DNA from: Catenibacillus scindens
GTDB taxonomy: Bacteria > Bacillota > Clostridia > Lachnospirales > Lachnospiraceae
Assembly: GCF_014202115.1 (NCBI RefSeq)
Contig: NZ_JACHFW010000001.1
Span: 62,001 to 126,000 of the forward strand
DNA length: 64,000 bases
Direction of reading: 5' to 3'
Shown: positions 26,066-34,914 of the stretch, one piece after another
Position numbering within the stretch: position 1 is the stretch's first letter
How the letters are laid out: each line of letters starts with the position of its first letter
Translations under genes and position numbers: made by a program
Notes under the pieces: generated by a model
The model's database searches: none
What the model was told of the DNA's origin: nothing
What the model saw: only the letters and a program-made list of their open reading frames with translations

Positions 26066-26154
26066 AAACTTTTTCTCAAATGTGTTAAAGCTGTGTTATA
26101 AAGATAGAACGCTGCCTTTATAAAAGGCAATTTAACTCAATATAGCCAAAACGA

Positions 26155-28080
26155 TTAATACAGCTTCGCTCCTGCCGGAATATGGTCATCCACCATCAGG
26201 AGATGAAGTCTTTCCTCTCCTTCCTCCTCATGGACTGCTGAGATCAGCATACCTTCGGAGTCAATGCCCATCATCTTTCTGGGCGGCAGATTTACGATTG
26301 CAATGCAGGTCTTTCCAACCAGTTCTTCCGGCTCATAATACTCGTGAATACCGCTTAAAATCGTGCGTTTCCGGTCTGTTCCATCATTCAGAGTGAACTT
26401 TAAAAGTTTCTTAGACTTCGGAACTGCCTCACACGCCTCAACCTTTACGGCACGGAAATCTGACTTGCTGAAAGTGTCGAAATCAACCATTTCCTCAAAG
26501 AGCGGCTCAATCTTCACATTGGAAAAATCAATTTTTTCAGCCGGTTTTTCCTCTGCTGCAACAGATTTTTCCGCCTTAACCTCACCCTTTTTCGGATCAA
26601 GTGACTTCATTGTCGGGAACAAAAGTACATCACGAATGGCCGGTGAATCGGTAAGAAGCATGACCAGACGGTCGATACCGTAGCCAATGCCGCCTGTGGG
26701 AGGCATACCGATCTCCAGAGCGTTTAAGAAATCCTCGTCCGTGTGGTTGGCTTCCTCGTCACCGGCGGCAAAAGCCTCCTCCTGGGCCGCAAAACGCTCC
26801 CTCTGATCAATAGGATCGTTTAACTCAGAGTAGGCGTTGCACATCTCACGGCCATAGATAAACAGCTCAAACCGCTCTACCAGTTCCGGATTTGACGGTT
26901 TCTTCTTTGTCAGCGGAGAAACATCCAGCGGATGATCCATGACAAATGTAGGCTGGATCATCTTATCCTCGCAGTATTCCTCAAAAAACAGATTAATAAT
27001 ATCGCCCTTTTTATGACGCTCTTCATATTCAACATGGTGTTCTTTAGCCAGGGCTCTCGCCTCTTCTAAAGTTCCTACCTGGTTAAAATCAACGCCGGCA
27101 TACTTTTTAATAGCGTCGATCATAGTGATACGCTCAAATGGCTTTGACATATCAATCTCAGTGCCGTTGTAAGTGATCACCGCCGTGCCGCAGACTTTCT
27201 CGGCAACATAGCGGAACATGCTCTCTGTCAGTTCCATCATACCTTCATAGTCTGTGTATGCCTGATACAGCTCCATAAGAGTAAATTCCGGATTATGGCG
27301 GGTGTCTACCCCTTCATTTCTGAACACGCGGCCGATCTCATAAACTCTTTCAAGGCCCCCGACAATGAGACGCTTTAAGTAAAGCTCAAGGGAAATACGC
27401 AGCTTTACATCCTCATCCAGGGCGTTATAGTGAGTCTCAAAAGGACGGGCCGCAGCGCCTCCGGCGTTAGCGACAAGCATAGGCGTTTCCACTTCCATAA
27501 AGCCCCTGCCATCAAGGAAATTGCGGATCTCCTTAATGATCTGGGAACGTTTGATAAAAGTTTCCTTTACTTCCGGGTTCATAATCAGATCCACGTATCT
27601 CTGGCGGTAACGCAGATCTGTATTGGTCAGGCCGTGATATTTCTCCGGAAGGATCTGCAGGCTCTTGGTAAGAAGAGTCATCTCTTTGGCATGGATAGAC
27701 TTCTCCCCGGTCTTTGTTGTAAACACAAAACCTTTAACACCTACAATATCTCCGATATCGTACTTCTTAAAGTCCTTATAGGCATCCTCTCCCAGATCGT
27801 CTCTGGCCACATAACACTGGACCATGCCCTTCAGATCCTGAATATGGCAGAATGAAGCCTTGCCCATAACACGTTTGGACATGAGACGTCCGGCAACGGA
27901 AACTTCCTTTCCTTCCAGTGTTTCATACTGCTCTACAATATCTGTTGTATGATGGGTCACATCATATTTTGTGATCTCAAAAGGATTCTTTCCCTCTTCC
28001 ACCAGTTGCGCCAATTTTTCCCGGCGAATCTTTAACAACTGGTTTAAATCCTGCTGGCCGTTCTTCTTTTCTTCAGCCAC
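26155..28080 (-). CDS. lysS: Lysyl-tRNA synthetase, class II, with C-terminal tRNA-binding domain
   Basis: Charges tRNA-Lys with lysine in the cytosol. Residues about 1-500 are a standard class II LysRS: OB-fold anticodon-binding domain ([23 protein letters not shown]), motif 1 region, motif 2 ([21 protein letters not shown]) and motif 3 ([27 protein letters not shown]). After a linker rich in Lys, Glu and Ala, residues about 525-641 form an extra Trbp111/EMAPII-like OB domain ([36 protein letters not shown]), the module found at the end of many methionyl-tRNA synthetases. Total length is 641 against about 495 for the usual enzyme. The start is GTG with GAAGGAG 8 bases upstream. It follows greA by 20 bases and is probably co-transcribed; no T-box leader is present. 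Confidence 0.95.
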   Translation of the reverse strand: MAEEKKNGQQDLNQLLKIRREKLAQLVEEGKNPFEITKYDVTHHTTDIVEQYETLEGKEVSVAGRLMSKRVMGKASFCHIQDLKGMVQCYVARDDLGEDAYKDFKKYDIGDIVGVKGFVFTTKTGEKSIHAKEMTLLTKSLQILPEKYHGLTNTDLRYRQRYVDLIMNPEVKETFIKRSQIIKEIRNFLDGRGFMEVETPMLVANAGGAAARPFETHYNALDEDVKLRISLELYLKRLIVGGLERVYEIGRVFRNEGVDTRHNPEFTLMELYQAYTDYEGMMELTESMFRYVAEKVCGTAVITYNGTEIDMSKPFERITMIDAIKKYAGVDFNQVGTLEEARALAKEHHVEYEERHKKGDIINLFFEEYCEDKMIQPTFVMDHPLDVSPLTKKKPSNPELVERFELFIYGREMCNAYSELNDPIDQRERFAAQEEAFAAGDEEANHTDEDFLNALEIGMPPTGGIGYGIDRLVMLLTDSPAIRDVLLFPTMKSLDPKKGEVKAEKSVAAEEKPAEKIDFSNVKIEPLFEEMVDFDTFSKSDFRAVKVEACEAVPKSKKLLKFTLNDGTDRKRTILSGIHEYYEPEELVGKTCIAIVNLPPRKMMGIDSEGMLISAVHEEEGEERLHLLMVDDHIPAGAKLY

Positions 28081-28100
28081 TTTTATCGCTCCTTCACTCT

Positions 28101-28586
28101 TTAGTTTGCTTTCTGAATCTCCAGGATCTTGTACATAGCGACTCCTGCCTGAGTTTCCACTTCAATAGTCTCTCCGATCTTGCGTCCGAGAAGTGCCGCG
28201 CCTACAGGGGATTCATTGGAAATCTTTCCGTTTAAGCTGTCTGCTTCTGTGGAACCTACGATGGAGTACTCAACTTCCTCATCAAACTCCGCGTCATAGA
28301 GACGAACCTTACAGCCTACGCTGATCTTATCCAGCTCAACTTCATCCTCATCCACAACTTCTACGTTTTTGAGAAGCTTTTCCAGTTCTTCGATACGTGC
28401 TTCAATATCTCTCTGCTCGTCTTTGGCAGCATCATATTCGGCGTTCTCGGACAAGTCACCCTGCTCTCTGGCTTCTTTGATTTTCTGGGCCACTTCCTGA
28501 CGGCGGTTCACCTTTAAGTCAAATAATTCGTCTTCCAGTGCCTTTAAACCGGCAAAAGTCATTATATTCTTTTTTGTCTCAACCAT
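28101..28586 (-). CDS. greA: Transcription elongation factor GreA
   Basis: Binds RNA polymerase through the secondary channel and stimulates cleavage of backtracked RNA. The 161-residue protein has the N-terminal coiled coil with the family motif [35 protein letters not shown] (the acidic tip is the D-L-S-E-N-A-E part) and the C-terminal FKBP-like domain ([22 protein letters not shown]). Length matches GreA (about 158). It is upstream of and probably in one unit with lysS, an arrangement common in Firmicutes. Confidence 0.96.
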   Translation of the reverse strand: MVETKKNIMTFAGLKALEDELFDLKVNRRQEVAQKIKEAREQGDLSENAEYDAAKDEQRDIEARIEELEKLLKNVEVVDEDEVELDKISVGCKVRLYDAEFDEEVEYSIVGSTEADSLNGKISNESPVGAALLGRKIGETIEVETQAGVAMYKILEIQKAN

Positions 28587-28756
28587 GATACTATAAATCC
28601 TTCCTTGTTATATTTAAAATTAAATATGTGACTTTTATGGACGTCCCGTCTTTTTTCGCCGTCCTCAAAAGTTACATTTAAGTTCTATTTAGAAACGCCG
28701 ACAACCCGAAAATATAGACCCGCCGTAATGGCTGGCCCTTATTTTCAGGTGTATAT

Positions 28757-28783
28757 AAAAAGAATCCTGTCCTGCGGGATTCT
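28757..28783 (-). terminator. Terminator after dusB
   Basis: Minus-strand stem AGAATCC, loop, GGATTCT followed by TTTTTATA, 30 bases after the dusB stop. Confidence 0.75.
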
Positions 28784-28812
28784 CCGCCTGCGTTTAAAAC
28801 TGCTGGTACATT

Positions 28813-29823
28813 TTAAGTATTATAACGTATGGGATTTTCTCTGTCAACAATATATTCATCCAGAAGTCGCTTTAATTCATCCAGTGTTTCCACCTGATTA
28901 GCCTGCCGGCGAAGCCGGGCTGAATCCGGATATCCGGCAGTATACCATCCGATATGCTTGCGCATCTCCCTGATGCCGTGAAACTCCCCTTTAAATTGAA
29001 TTTCCATCCGGGAATGTTTCAGAATCATAGCCGCCACCTCTTCCACTGATGGTTTTGGCAAAATCTCCCCGGTGTTGAAATAATGGCGGATGCCAGAAAA
29101 AATCCAGGGATTGCCCTGGGCTCCCCGGCCGATCATAATACCGTCACAACCAGTCTGCTCGACCATAGCTTGGGCATCTTTTGGTGAGACAATATCCCCA
29201 TTGCCAAAAACAGGAATAGACACCGCTTGTTTGACTTGACGGATAATATCCCAGTCTGCCTTTCCGCTATAGTACTGGGAACGAGTGCGTCCATGAACCG
29301 CCACCGCAGAAGCGCCGCTCTCCTGAGCCACATGAGCCATCTCCACAGCATTGACGTTGGACATATCAAACCCCTTTCTAAACTTCACCGTCACCGGCTT
29401 TTTAATGGAACGGACAATGGATTCAATGATCCTTCCCGCCAGTAGCGGATCTTTCATCAGGGCGCTGCCCTCGCCGTTGTTAACCACTTTGGGTACCGGG
29501 CAGCCCATATTAATGTCCAGTATATCAAAAGGAAGCGCCTCGATCTTCGCAGCCATCTCCCCCATCAGCTCAGGCTCACTGCCAAAAATCTGGAGAGCAA
29601 TGGGATGCTCATCCGACTCAATAGCCATTAAAGGGAAAGTATTCTTATTATTATAGTAAAGAGCCTTGGCACTGACCATTTCTGTACAGAGCAGGCCGCA
29701 GCCCTGGGCCTTGCATATGCGTCGGAAAGGCTGATCCGACACACCGGCCATAGGCGCCAGAGTCACAGGAAAATCCACCGTCACGCCGCCCACAGATACC
29801 GGCTTCAATAACACTTTGTCCAT
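28813..29823 (-). CDS. dusB: tRNA-dihydrouridine synthase B
   Basis: FMN enzyme that reduces uridines in the tRNA D-loop. The 336-residue TIM-barrel protein shows the family order LAPMAGVSDQPFRR, CTEMVSAKALYY, DINMGCPVPKVVNNGEGSAL (catalytic Cys in NMGCP), AVHGRTRSQYYSGKADW, GNGDIVSP and GIMIGRGAQGNPWIF (FMN phosphate site). The DusB subgroup is supported by the C-terminal helical domain and by length. It begins one base after the coaX stop, so it is translationally coupled to coaX and shares the coaX operon. Confidence 0.95.
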   Translation of the reverse strand: MDKVLLKPVSVGGVTVDFPVTLAPMAGVSDQPFRRICKAQGCGLLCTEMVSAKALYYNNKNTFPLMAIESDEHPIALQIFGSEPELMGEMAAKIEALPFDILDINMGCPVPKVVNNGEGSALMKDPLLAGRIIESIVRSIKKPVTVKFRKGFDMSNVNAVEMAHVAQESGASAVAVHGRTRSQYYSGKADWDIIRQVKQAVSIPVFGNGDIVSPKDAQAMVEQTGCDGIMIGRGAQGNPWIFSGIRHYFNTGEILPKPSVEEVAAMILKHSRMEIQFKGEFHGIREMRKHIGWYTAGYPDSARLRRQANQVETLDELKRLLDEYIVDRENPIRYNT

Positions 29824-29824
29824 A

Positions 29825-30598
29825 CTACAGCCCCCGGCACCGCTTCCGGATCAGCCTCAGCCCCTGAAGGGTCAGCATATTGTCATAAACCTGAATCTTT
29901 GTTGTCTCATTGGCAATAATCCGGCCAAGACCGCCGGTGGCGATCACCTTCACATCTTTTAATCCCGACTCTTCGATCATTTTGTCAACAATATATTCCA
30001 CCTGTCCAATGGTTCCGTAAAATAATCCGGCCTGGAGACATACGGTTGTCTCCTTACCTAAAATCGTTTTGGGCTTTCGGATCTCAATATTGGGAATTTT
30101 AGCGGTTCCGTTAAATAGCGCCTGGGCGCTGATGCGGATTCCCGGACAGATGACTACAGAATCCAGGGTTCCGTCGGACAAAACAAGCTCATACGTGGTG
30201 GCCGTACCAAAATCAATAACAATTGCCGGCCCGCCGTAAAGCTCTTTGACAGCCACGGCATCCACAATCAGATCCGCGCCCACCTCCTTAGGATTTTCCG
30301 CGCCGATCTTTATGCCTGTCTTAATACCTGGGCCCACAACGATGGGCGTCACGTGAAAATATTTCTTTATGGCGTGATTGAGGGAGTACATAATGCTGGG
30401 AACAACAGAGGCGATCACCACATCTTCCACGTCCTCCGCCTTAAAACCGGCGTCCCCTAGAAAATCCCGGAGAAGTACGCCATACTCATCCGACGTGCGG
30501 GCCATCTGTGTGGTCATCCGGTAATGGCCCACAATTTTTTCCTGACAGAACATACCTACAGTAATATTGGTATTTCCCACATCCACAACAATAATCAT
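29825..30598 (-). CDS. coaX: Type III pantothenate kinase
   Basis: Catalyses the first step of coenzyme A synthesis, phosphorylating pantothenate. The 257-residue protein has the ASKHA-fold nucleotide motif IIVVDVGNTNITVGMF at the N-terminus, the GPGIKTGIKI pantothenate-site loop, VIDFGTATTYELV and TGGLGRIIANET near the C-terminus. Length is as expected for CoaX (about 255). It sits 3 bases after the small gene at 30602 and 1 base before dusB. Unlike CoaA, this enzyme type is not feedback-inhibited by CoA (family knowledge). Confidence 0.95.
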   Translation of the reverse strand: MIIVVDVGNTNITVGMFCQEKIVGHYRMTTQMARTSDEYGVLLRDFLGDAGFKAEDVEDVVIASVVPSIMYSLNHAIKKYFHVTPIVVGPGIKTGIKIGAENPKEVGADLIVDAVAVKELYGGPAIVIDFGTATTYELVLSDGTLDSVVICPGIRISAQALFNGTAKIPNIEIRKPKTILGKETTVCLQAGLFYGTIGQVEYIVDKMIEESGLKDVKVIATGGLGRIIANETTKIQVYDNMLTLQGLRLIRKRCRGL

Positions 30599-30601
30599 AT
30601 G

Positions 30602-30961
30602 TCACTCTCCATCTTCGTCTTTATCGTCAGTGTCATAGTCTTCCCCAAGAAAAAATACTTTATAGTACATTTCCAGGGCTTCAAATAATTCCCTTTTATC
30701 ATTTTGGAGCTGTTTTATCTTTAAGGCGCTGCCAATCTCATCAAAGAGCAGGTCACTGTCATCCACAGAAACTTTCAGATCCAAAGTTCCCTCATCATCA
30801 AATTCCAGAGTAAGCACGCCGCCCACATCCTCAGTAAACAGCACGCACATGATCTGAAGCTCATCGCGGATGTTCTGGGGCAGAGAGGAAAAGTCTTCAT
30901 TAAAATAAAACTTCTTTTCATAGGCGCTGGCACCGCACAGCACCACATTGTCCTGATACAT
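30602..30961 (-). CDS. Small conserved clostridial protein (possibly DUF6145)
   Basis: A 119-residue acidic soluble protein without signal peptide or membrane helix. It reads MYQDNVVLCGASAYEKKFYF at the start and ends in an acidic tail (DYDTDDKDEDGE). I recall a family of this kind, DUF6145, next to coaX in Lachnospiraceae, but the match is from memory only and no function is known. The ATG at 30961 is preferred to one at 30967 because GGAG then lies 7 bases upstream. It is the first gene of a three-gene unit with coaX and dusB. Confidence 0.75.
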   Translation of the reverse strand: MYQDNVVLCGASAYEKKFYFNEDFSSLPQNIRDELQIMCVLFTEDVGGVLTLEFDDEGTLDLKVSVDDSDLLFDEIGSALKIKQLQNDKRELFEALEMYYKVFFLGEDYDTDDKDEDGE

Positions 30962-30980
30962 GGTCATGCTCCTTTTTTAC

Positions 30981-30993
30981 TAACTATTCAGCC
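30981..30993 (+). repeat. Single arm of the dispersed TAACTATTCAGCC repeat
   Basis: TAACTATTCAGCC upstream of the small gene, identical to arms of the inverted repeats at 58235 and close to those at 34876 and 61059. No partner arm is evident, so this is a lone or decayed copy. Confidence 0.5.
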
Positions 30994-31092
30994 ATGCTGC
31001 TGGTTTCATAAAAACACGGCTTAAACGGTCTTATCCGCTGGCCGCTGATTAATTATAACCACTTTATCCACGGATTTCAAGCACAAGAATGG

Positions 31093-31128
31093 AAAAACCG
31101 GAGCATCCCAAGATTTGGAATCCTCCGG
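31093..31128 (-). terminator. Terminator after argF
   Basis: Minus-strand stem CCGGAGGATTCC paired with GGGATGCTCCGG (one mismatch, one G-T pair), followed by TTTTT, 35 bases after the argF stop. Confidence 0.75.
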
Positions 31129-31162
31129 CAGGCATTTTCATCTTACTCCTTCTCTGGATCAA

Positions 31163-32107
31163 CTATTCTCCCAGTGTAGCCACCATAACTGCCTTAATGG
31201 TATGCATACGGTTTTCCGCTTCGTCAAAGACAATGCTGTAGTCCGCCTCAAATACATCTTCTGTCACTTCGTTGCCTTTGACCGCCGGAAGGCAATGCAT
31301 AAATACACTGCTGTCCTTTCCCGTAGTCTCCATCACCTGAGCATTTACCTGGTAAGGCCGAAGCAGAGAAACTCTCTCGGCGGCTTTCTCTTCCTCTCCC
31401 ATGGAACACCACACGTCGGTATATACACAGTCGGCTCCTTTTACAGCGGATATATCATCAGTAATGGTGATCACGCTTCCTGCGGCCGCGGAATACTCCC
31501 GGCTCTGTCCGACGATCTCTTCATTGGGCCACAGTTCCTTCGGCGCAATAATGGTGCAGTTCACGCCCATCTTTCCGCAACCGATCATCAGACTGTTTGC
31601 CATATTGTTGCGTCCATCTCCCATATATACAAAATTCAACCCTTTCAGATATCCGAAATGTTCCTGAAGAGTAAGGAAATCTGCCAGAATCTGTGTGGGA
31701 TGGTACTCATCAGTAAGCCCGTTCCACACGGGAACGCCGGAGTACTGGGCCAGCATCTCCACATGTTTGTGGGAAAATCCCCGAAACTCGATAGCATCAA
31801 ACATCCGTCCCAGAACCCTGGCCGTATCTTTCACACTTTCTTTGCTCCCAAGCTGTATCTCACTGCGTCCCAGATATTCATGGAAACCGCCTTCATCATT
31901 GCAGGCAACAGAGAAAGCGCACCGGGTACGGGTAGAAGGCTTTTCAAAAATAAGGGCAATATTTTTCCCCTTTAAACTCTGACCTGTAATGCCTTTCTTT
32001 TTTTTGGCTTTCAGATCAGCAGCCAGATCTATCAAATATTGAATCTCCTCCGGAGTAAAATCCTTCAGTGTGAGAAAACTTCTTCCTTTCAGGTTCATTT
32101 TAGTCAT
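31163..32107 (-). CDS. argF: Ornithine carbamoyltransferase
   Basis: Joins carbamoyl phosphate and ornithine to citrulline, in arginine synthesis or (in the reverse direction) the arginine deiminase pathway. The 314-residue protein has the carbamoyl-phosphate motif [12 protein letters not shown], the HPTQ-type site in [30 protein letters not shown], and the ornithine-site motif MHCLPA. It is a single-gene unit with its own promoter carrying ARG-box-like sites, which argues for an anabolic, ArgR-controlled enzyme. No arcA or arcC is nearby. Confidence 0.96.
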   Translation of the reverse strand: MTKMNLKGRSFLTLKDFTPEEIQYLIDLAADLKAKKKKGITGQSLKGKNIALIFEKPSTRTRCAFSVACNDEGGFHEYLGRSEIQLGSKESVKDTARVLGRMFDAIEFRGFSHKHVEMLAQYSGVPVWNGLTDEYHPTQILADFLTLQEHFGYLKGLNFVYMGDGRNNMANSLMIGCGKMGVNCTIIAPKELWPNEEIVGQSREYSAAAGSVITITDDISAVKGADCVYTDVWCSMGEEEKAAERVSLLRPYQVNAQVMETTGKDSSVFMHCLPAVKGNEVTEDVFEADYSIVFDEAENRMHTIKAVMVATLGE

Positions 32108-32153
32108 CCTCTCTATATTCGTCTCAAAACCAGGTCCCTCTCCTGGAAATTTG

Positions 32154-32237
32154 TGAATAAATATACGTTATCACATGATTATGCAACAGTCAATAGATTT
32201 TTTTCATTTTTATTCACTTTGTATGTATATTTATACA
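32154..32237 (-). promoter_or_regulatory. argF promoter with three ARG-box-like ArgR sites
   Basis: Minus-strand TTGACT (32188-32193) and TAACGT (32165-32170), spacer 17. Three sites resemble the ArgR consensus TGNATWWWWATNCA: TGAATAAATATACG (32154-32167, over the -10/start), TGAATAAAAATGAA (32203-32216, just upstream of -35) and the fully matching TGTATAAATATACA (32224-32237). Arginine repression of argF is expected. No argR gene is in the window. Confidence 0.7.
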
Positions 32238-32302
32238 TATCACAATCCTGTTTTATAAAACCGGACGCTACTGCCCACGTCATCTGCTTCGCCGCAGCGA
32301 AA

Positions 32303-32355
32303 GTGCAAGGAAAGCACTTTTTATATTGCAGGAAACATTTCCTGCAATATAAAAA
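32303..32355. repeat. Hairpin GCAAGGAAAG plus long AT-rich palindrome
   Basis: GTGCAAGGAAAGCAC (32303-32317) is followed directly by an 18-base-pair perfect stem with a 2-base loop (32318-32355; core TTGCAGGAAA, CA, TTTCCTGCAA). The arrangement and the GCAAGGAAAG word echo the cluster at 2304-2446. It lies between the convergent side of argF control region and the SPFH terminator; function unknown. Confidence 0.6.
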
Positions 32356-32356
32356 T

Positions 32357-32386
32357 CACAGGCGCCGCGAAATGGCGGCGCCTGTG
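32357..32386 (-). terminator. Terminator of the nfeD-SPFH unit
   Basis: Minus-strand stem CACAGGCGCCGCC paired with GCGGCGCCTGTG, then ATTTTTATA; 35 bases after the SPFH gene stop. Confidence 0.85.
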
Positions 32387-32421
32387 GCATTCAAATTTCC
32401 CGCTGCTCTCAACAGGGTATT

Positions 32422-33393
32422 TTATTCTGAAGGTTCATCCTTAATGATCTCAGAAGCTGACTTTACAAGGCCGGCCAGACTTTGAATCTCTGAAGGGATA
32501 ATAATCTTTGTGGCCTTGCCGTCCGCTGCCTTCTCAAATGCTTCAAGGCTCTTAATATGAAGCACTGACGCATCGGCCCCCGCCTCCTTAATGGAACGGA
32601 TACCATCGGCTGTAGCCTGCTGAACTTTGCGGATAGCTTCCGCCTCACCTTCAGCCTCACGGATCTTTGCCTCCTTCACAGCCTCGGCCCGCAGGATCGC
32701 TGCCTGCTTATCAGCTTCTGCTTGAAGGATCAGTGACTCTTTGTGGCCCTCGGCCTTTAGGATGGCGGACCTTTTCTCGCCTTCCGCGATGAGAATGGAC
32801 TCGCGGCGCTCACGCTCGGCCTTCATCTGCTTCTCCATAGCGTCCTGGATTGCTGCCGGCGGGATAATGTTTTTAAGTTCCACACGGTTGACCTTAATCC
32901 CCCACGGGTCTGTGGCCTCATCCAGAGTGGCCCGCATCTTGGCATTGATCAGTTCCCTGGATGTGAGCGTACCGTCCAGTTCCAGCTCGCCGATAATATT
33001 TCTCAGCGTAGTCGCTGTCAGGTTCTCAATGGCCATAATGGGATTCTGCACACCGTAACAGTAAAGCTTAGGGTCTGTGATCTGATAGAAAATAACTGTA
33101 TCAATACGCATAGTTACATTATCTTTTGTGATCACCGGCTGGGGCGGGAAATCCACCACCTGCTCTTTTAAAATCACTTTTTTGGCCACTTTATCAATAA
33201 ATGGCACCTTCATATGGAACCCCACAGACCATGTGGCCTTGTAAGCGCCCAGACGCTCAATAACATAGGCGTTGGCCTGAGGAACAATCTTAAAACAGGA
33301 CATAACGATGATCAATACGATCAGTACAACAACGACGATCCCTATAACCATCAAAACAGTGGATCCGAAATCCATCACAGCGTTTCCATTCAT
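32422..33393 (-). CDS. SPFH/stomatin-like membrane protein (QmcA type)
   Basis: A 323-residue protein with one N-terminal membrane helix (about residues 8-32), an SPFH/band-7 domain (about 33-200; QANAYVIERLGAYKATWSVG, QVVDFPPQPVITKDNV, LRNIIGELELDGTLTSRE) and a long Ala/Glu-rich coiled coil (about 205-290) used for ring-like assembly. SPFH proteins organise membrane microdomains and protect or regulate membrane proteases; the exact target here is unknown. The gene starts 4 bases after nfeD, whose stop region contains its ribosome site (GGAGGGG), a pairing that is characteristic of stomatin/NfeD operons. Confidence 0.92.
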   Translation of the reverse strand: MNGNAVMDFGSTVLMVIGIVVVVLIVLIIVMSCFKIVPQANAYVIERLGAYKATWSVGFHMKVPFIDKVAKKVILKEQVVDFPPQPVITKDNVTMRIDTVIFYQITDPKLYCYGVQNPIMAIENLTATTLRNIIGELELDGTLTSRELINAKMRATLDEATDPWGIKVNRVELKNIIPPAAIQDAMEKQMKAERERRESILIAEGEKRSAILKAEGHKESLILQAEADKQAAILRAEAVKEAKIREAEGEAEAIRKVQQATADGIRSIKEAGADASVLHIKSLEAFEKAADGKATKIIIPSEIQSLAGLVKSASEIIKDEPSE

Positions 33394-33397
33394 AACA

Positions 33398-33835
33398 TTA
33401 CCCCTCCTTCATCTTACTGACAATAAGTTTTACGCCACTAATCTTATTAATGATCACCACGGCGCCTTCGGCAATCTTCACCTCATCCTCAAGAGAACGG
33501 GCCGTCCACTCCATACCGTTGATGACCACCTGGCCTTCCCCGGCAATATTATCAATGGTCTTTGTGACCCTTGCCTTTTTTCCCACCAGACTATCCGCGT
33601 TGGTCCGGCTGGTCCGGGAATTAAGATACTTCAGCGCCCACGGCCGGGTAAAGATAAGCAGAACAAGAGAAACCACGATAAAAATGGCGGTCTGGACTCC
33701 AATATGAAGATTCAGCACTGCCGCGATAAAGGCCGCCAGCGCACCGATGGCAAACCAGAGCGTGGTCAGCCCCAGCGTGGCAATCTCTATAACCAACAGC
33801 ACAGCCATGGCGATAAGCCATCCAAAAACAATCAT
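33398..33835 (-). CDS. NfeD-like membrane protein
   Basis: A 145-residue short NfeD: two to three membrane helices in the first 75 residues (IVFGWLIAMAVLLVIEIATL, LWFAIGALAAFIAAVL, GVQTAIFIVVSLVLLIF) and a C-terminal OB-fold domain (about 88-145; LVGKKARVTKTIDNIAGEGQ, VVIINKISGVKLIVSK). It is the usual partner of the SPFH protein encoded next. The start is the ATG at 33835 with GGAGG 8 bases upstream; upstream in-frame sequence to 33886 has no ribosome site. Confidence 0.92.
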   Translation of the reverse strand: MIVFGWLIAMAVLLVIEIATLGLTTLWFAIGALAAFIAAVLNLHIGVQTAIFIVVSLVLLIFTRPWALKYLNSRTSRTNADSLVGKKARVTKTIDNIAGEGQVVINGMEWTARSLEDEVKIAEGAVVIINKISGVKLIVSKMKEG

Positions 33836-33963
33836 ACACACCCCTCCATTAAATGATGAGTTGCCCGACAAATAGGCATGAGACACGGATTGCTCCGCTA
33901 CAGTCGGCGCTGGACAGGCGCCACTGGCGCGTTTGTAAACATTATATCATAAGCTGCCTCTTT

Positions 33964-34755
33964 TTACAAAACAATCTTTTTGGCGGCCGCTTCTTTTTGC
34001 CGGCGCATATCGTACATCAATATGCCCGCTGCCATAGCCGCGTTAAGAGACTCTACCTGACCGGACATGGGAATTTTAATGTAAGTGTCCGCCATAGAGG
34101 CCGTCTCCCATGTGAGGCCATTGGCTTCGTTGCCTATAAGGAAAGCGCATTTTCCCGAAAGGTCCGCCTCGTAATAGTATTTCTCCCCTTTAAGGTGTGC
34201 TGCAAAGAGAGTGATCTTATTCTTTTTCATCTCTTCTAAAAGACCGTGAAGATCGTCCACATACACAAAAGGCACCCGGTACAGTGATCCCATCGTTGAG
34301 CGAACCACCTTTGGATTATAAATATCTACGCAGGTTTTGCTCATAAAAATAGCGTCCACCCCGGCGCCCTCGGCAGTGCGCACCATGGTTCCAAGATTTC
34401 CTGGGTCCTGGATGGATTCAAGGATGAGAAAAGCACTTTTTTTGAGCAGACTCTTTACGTCCCGCCGTGGCATACGCACCAGCGCCAGAATTCCCTGGGG
34501 CGTCTGGGTCATAGAAAGCCCCCGGAAGACTTTTTCAGACACGGTCTCCGTCTTTTTTCCCTCAAGCCAGGATGTAAGCCGTCTGTCCGGCACAAAGGTC
34601 TCACTGATATAGATCCGTTCCAAAAGTTCTTCCGGCGTCTCACTTACCATTTTTATCCCTTCGGCCACAAACTGGCCCTGCTCCTCCCGGTAACGGTGCT
34701 TATTCTGAAGTGCCGCCACATGTTTGATCTGTGAATTTGTTAAACTTGTAATCAT
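33964..34755 (-). CDS. TrmH/SpoU family RNA 2'-O-methyltransferase
   Basis: SAM-dependent methylation of a ribose 2'-hydroxyl in rRNA or tRNA. The 263-residue protein has an N-terminal substrate-binding domain (SNSQIKHVAALQNKHRYREEQ, QFVAEGIKMVSE) and the C-terminal knotted SPOUT domain with LILESIQDPGNLGTMVRTAEGAG (motif 1 with catalytic Arg), FLIGNEANGL (motif 2) and IPMSGQVESLNAAMAAGILMYDM (motif 3, knot). The N-terminal domain type suggests 23S rRNA modification, but the exact nucleotide cannot be told. It stands alone between pfkA and nfeD. Confidence 0.92.
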   Translation of the reverse strand: MITSLTNSQIKHVAALQNKHRYREEQGQFVAEGIKMVSETPEELLERIYISETFVPDRRLTSWLEGKKTETVSEKVFRGLSMTQTPQGILALVRMPRRDVKSLLKKSAFLILESIQDPGNLGTMVRTAEGAGVDAIFMSKTCVDIYNPKVVRSTMGSLYRVPFVYVDDLHGLLEEMKKNKITLFAAHLKGEKYYYEADLSGKCAFLIGNEANGLTWETASMADTYIKIPMSGQVESLNAAMAAGILMYDMRRQKEAAAKKIVL

Positions 34756-34875
34756 AGAATTCCTCCGTCAGCAAAGGGCAGAAACGCCCTCACAGCGCTC
34801 CTGCCCCTGATCATTTGTGGTATTGTGCCGCCTGTCTGCGGCAGCCTGCACCATCCCTGATGTCACAGCTATTGC

Positions 34876-34912
34876 TAACAGTTCAGCCCCGTCCCTGATG
34901 GCTGAACTGTTA
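34876..34912. repeat. Inverted repeat, TAACAGTTCAGCC family, after pfkA
   Basis: Left arm TAACAGTTCAGCC (34876-34888) and right arm GGCTGAACTGTTA (34900-34912), a 13-base-pair perfect stem directly after the pfkA stop. It may end pfkA transcription. One of at least six relatives in the window. Confidence 0.8.
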
Positions 34913-34914
34913 TT

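Larger units (their letters stand above)
25410..26154. other. 745-base gap with degraded DNA between the ATPase gene and lysS
   Basis: No intact gene. It contains a T-tailed hairpin (25642-25669), a frameshifted VRR-NUC remnant (25662-25892) and the lysS terminator. Between 25909 and 26100 the plus strand has an open stretch without a start codon (contains KHEPEKFYKAFPEKQRIC) that looks protein-like but that I cannot identify; it may be another decayed piece. The first 230 bases hold a GC-rich stretch with no recognisable feature. Confidence 0.6.

Noticed and set aside
25909-26100. Open plus-strand stretch containing KHEPEKFYKAFPEKQRIC
   Set aside because: It looks protein-like but has no start codon or ribosome site and I cannot place it in any family; it is mentioned only within the gap description.
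28587-28812. Possible T-box leader for the greA-lysS unit
   Set aside because: No T-box sequence or specifier-loop arrangement is visible, and greA, not lysS, is first in the unit.
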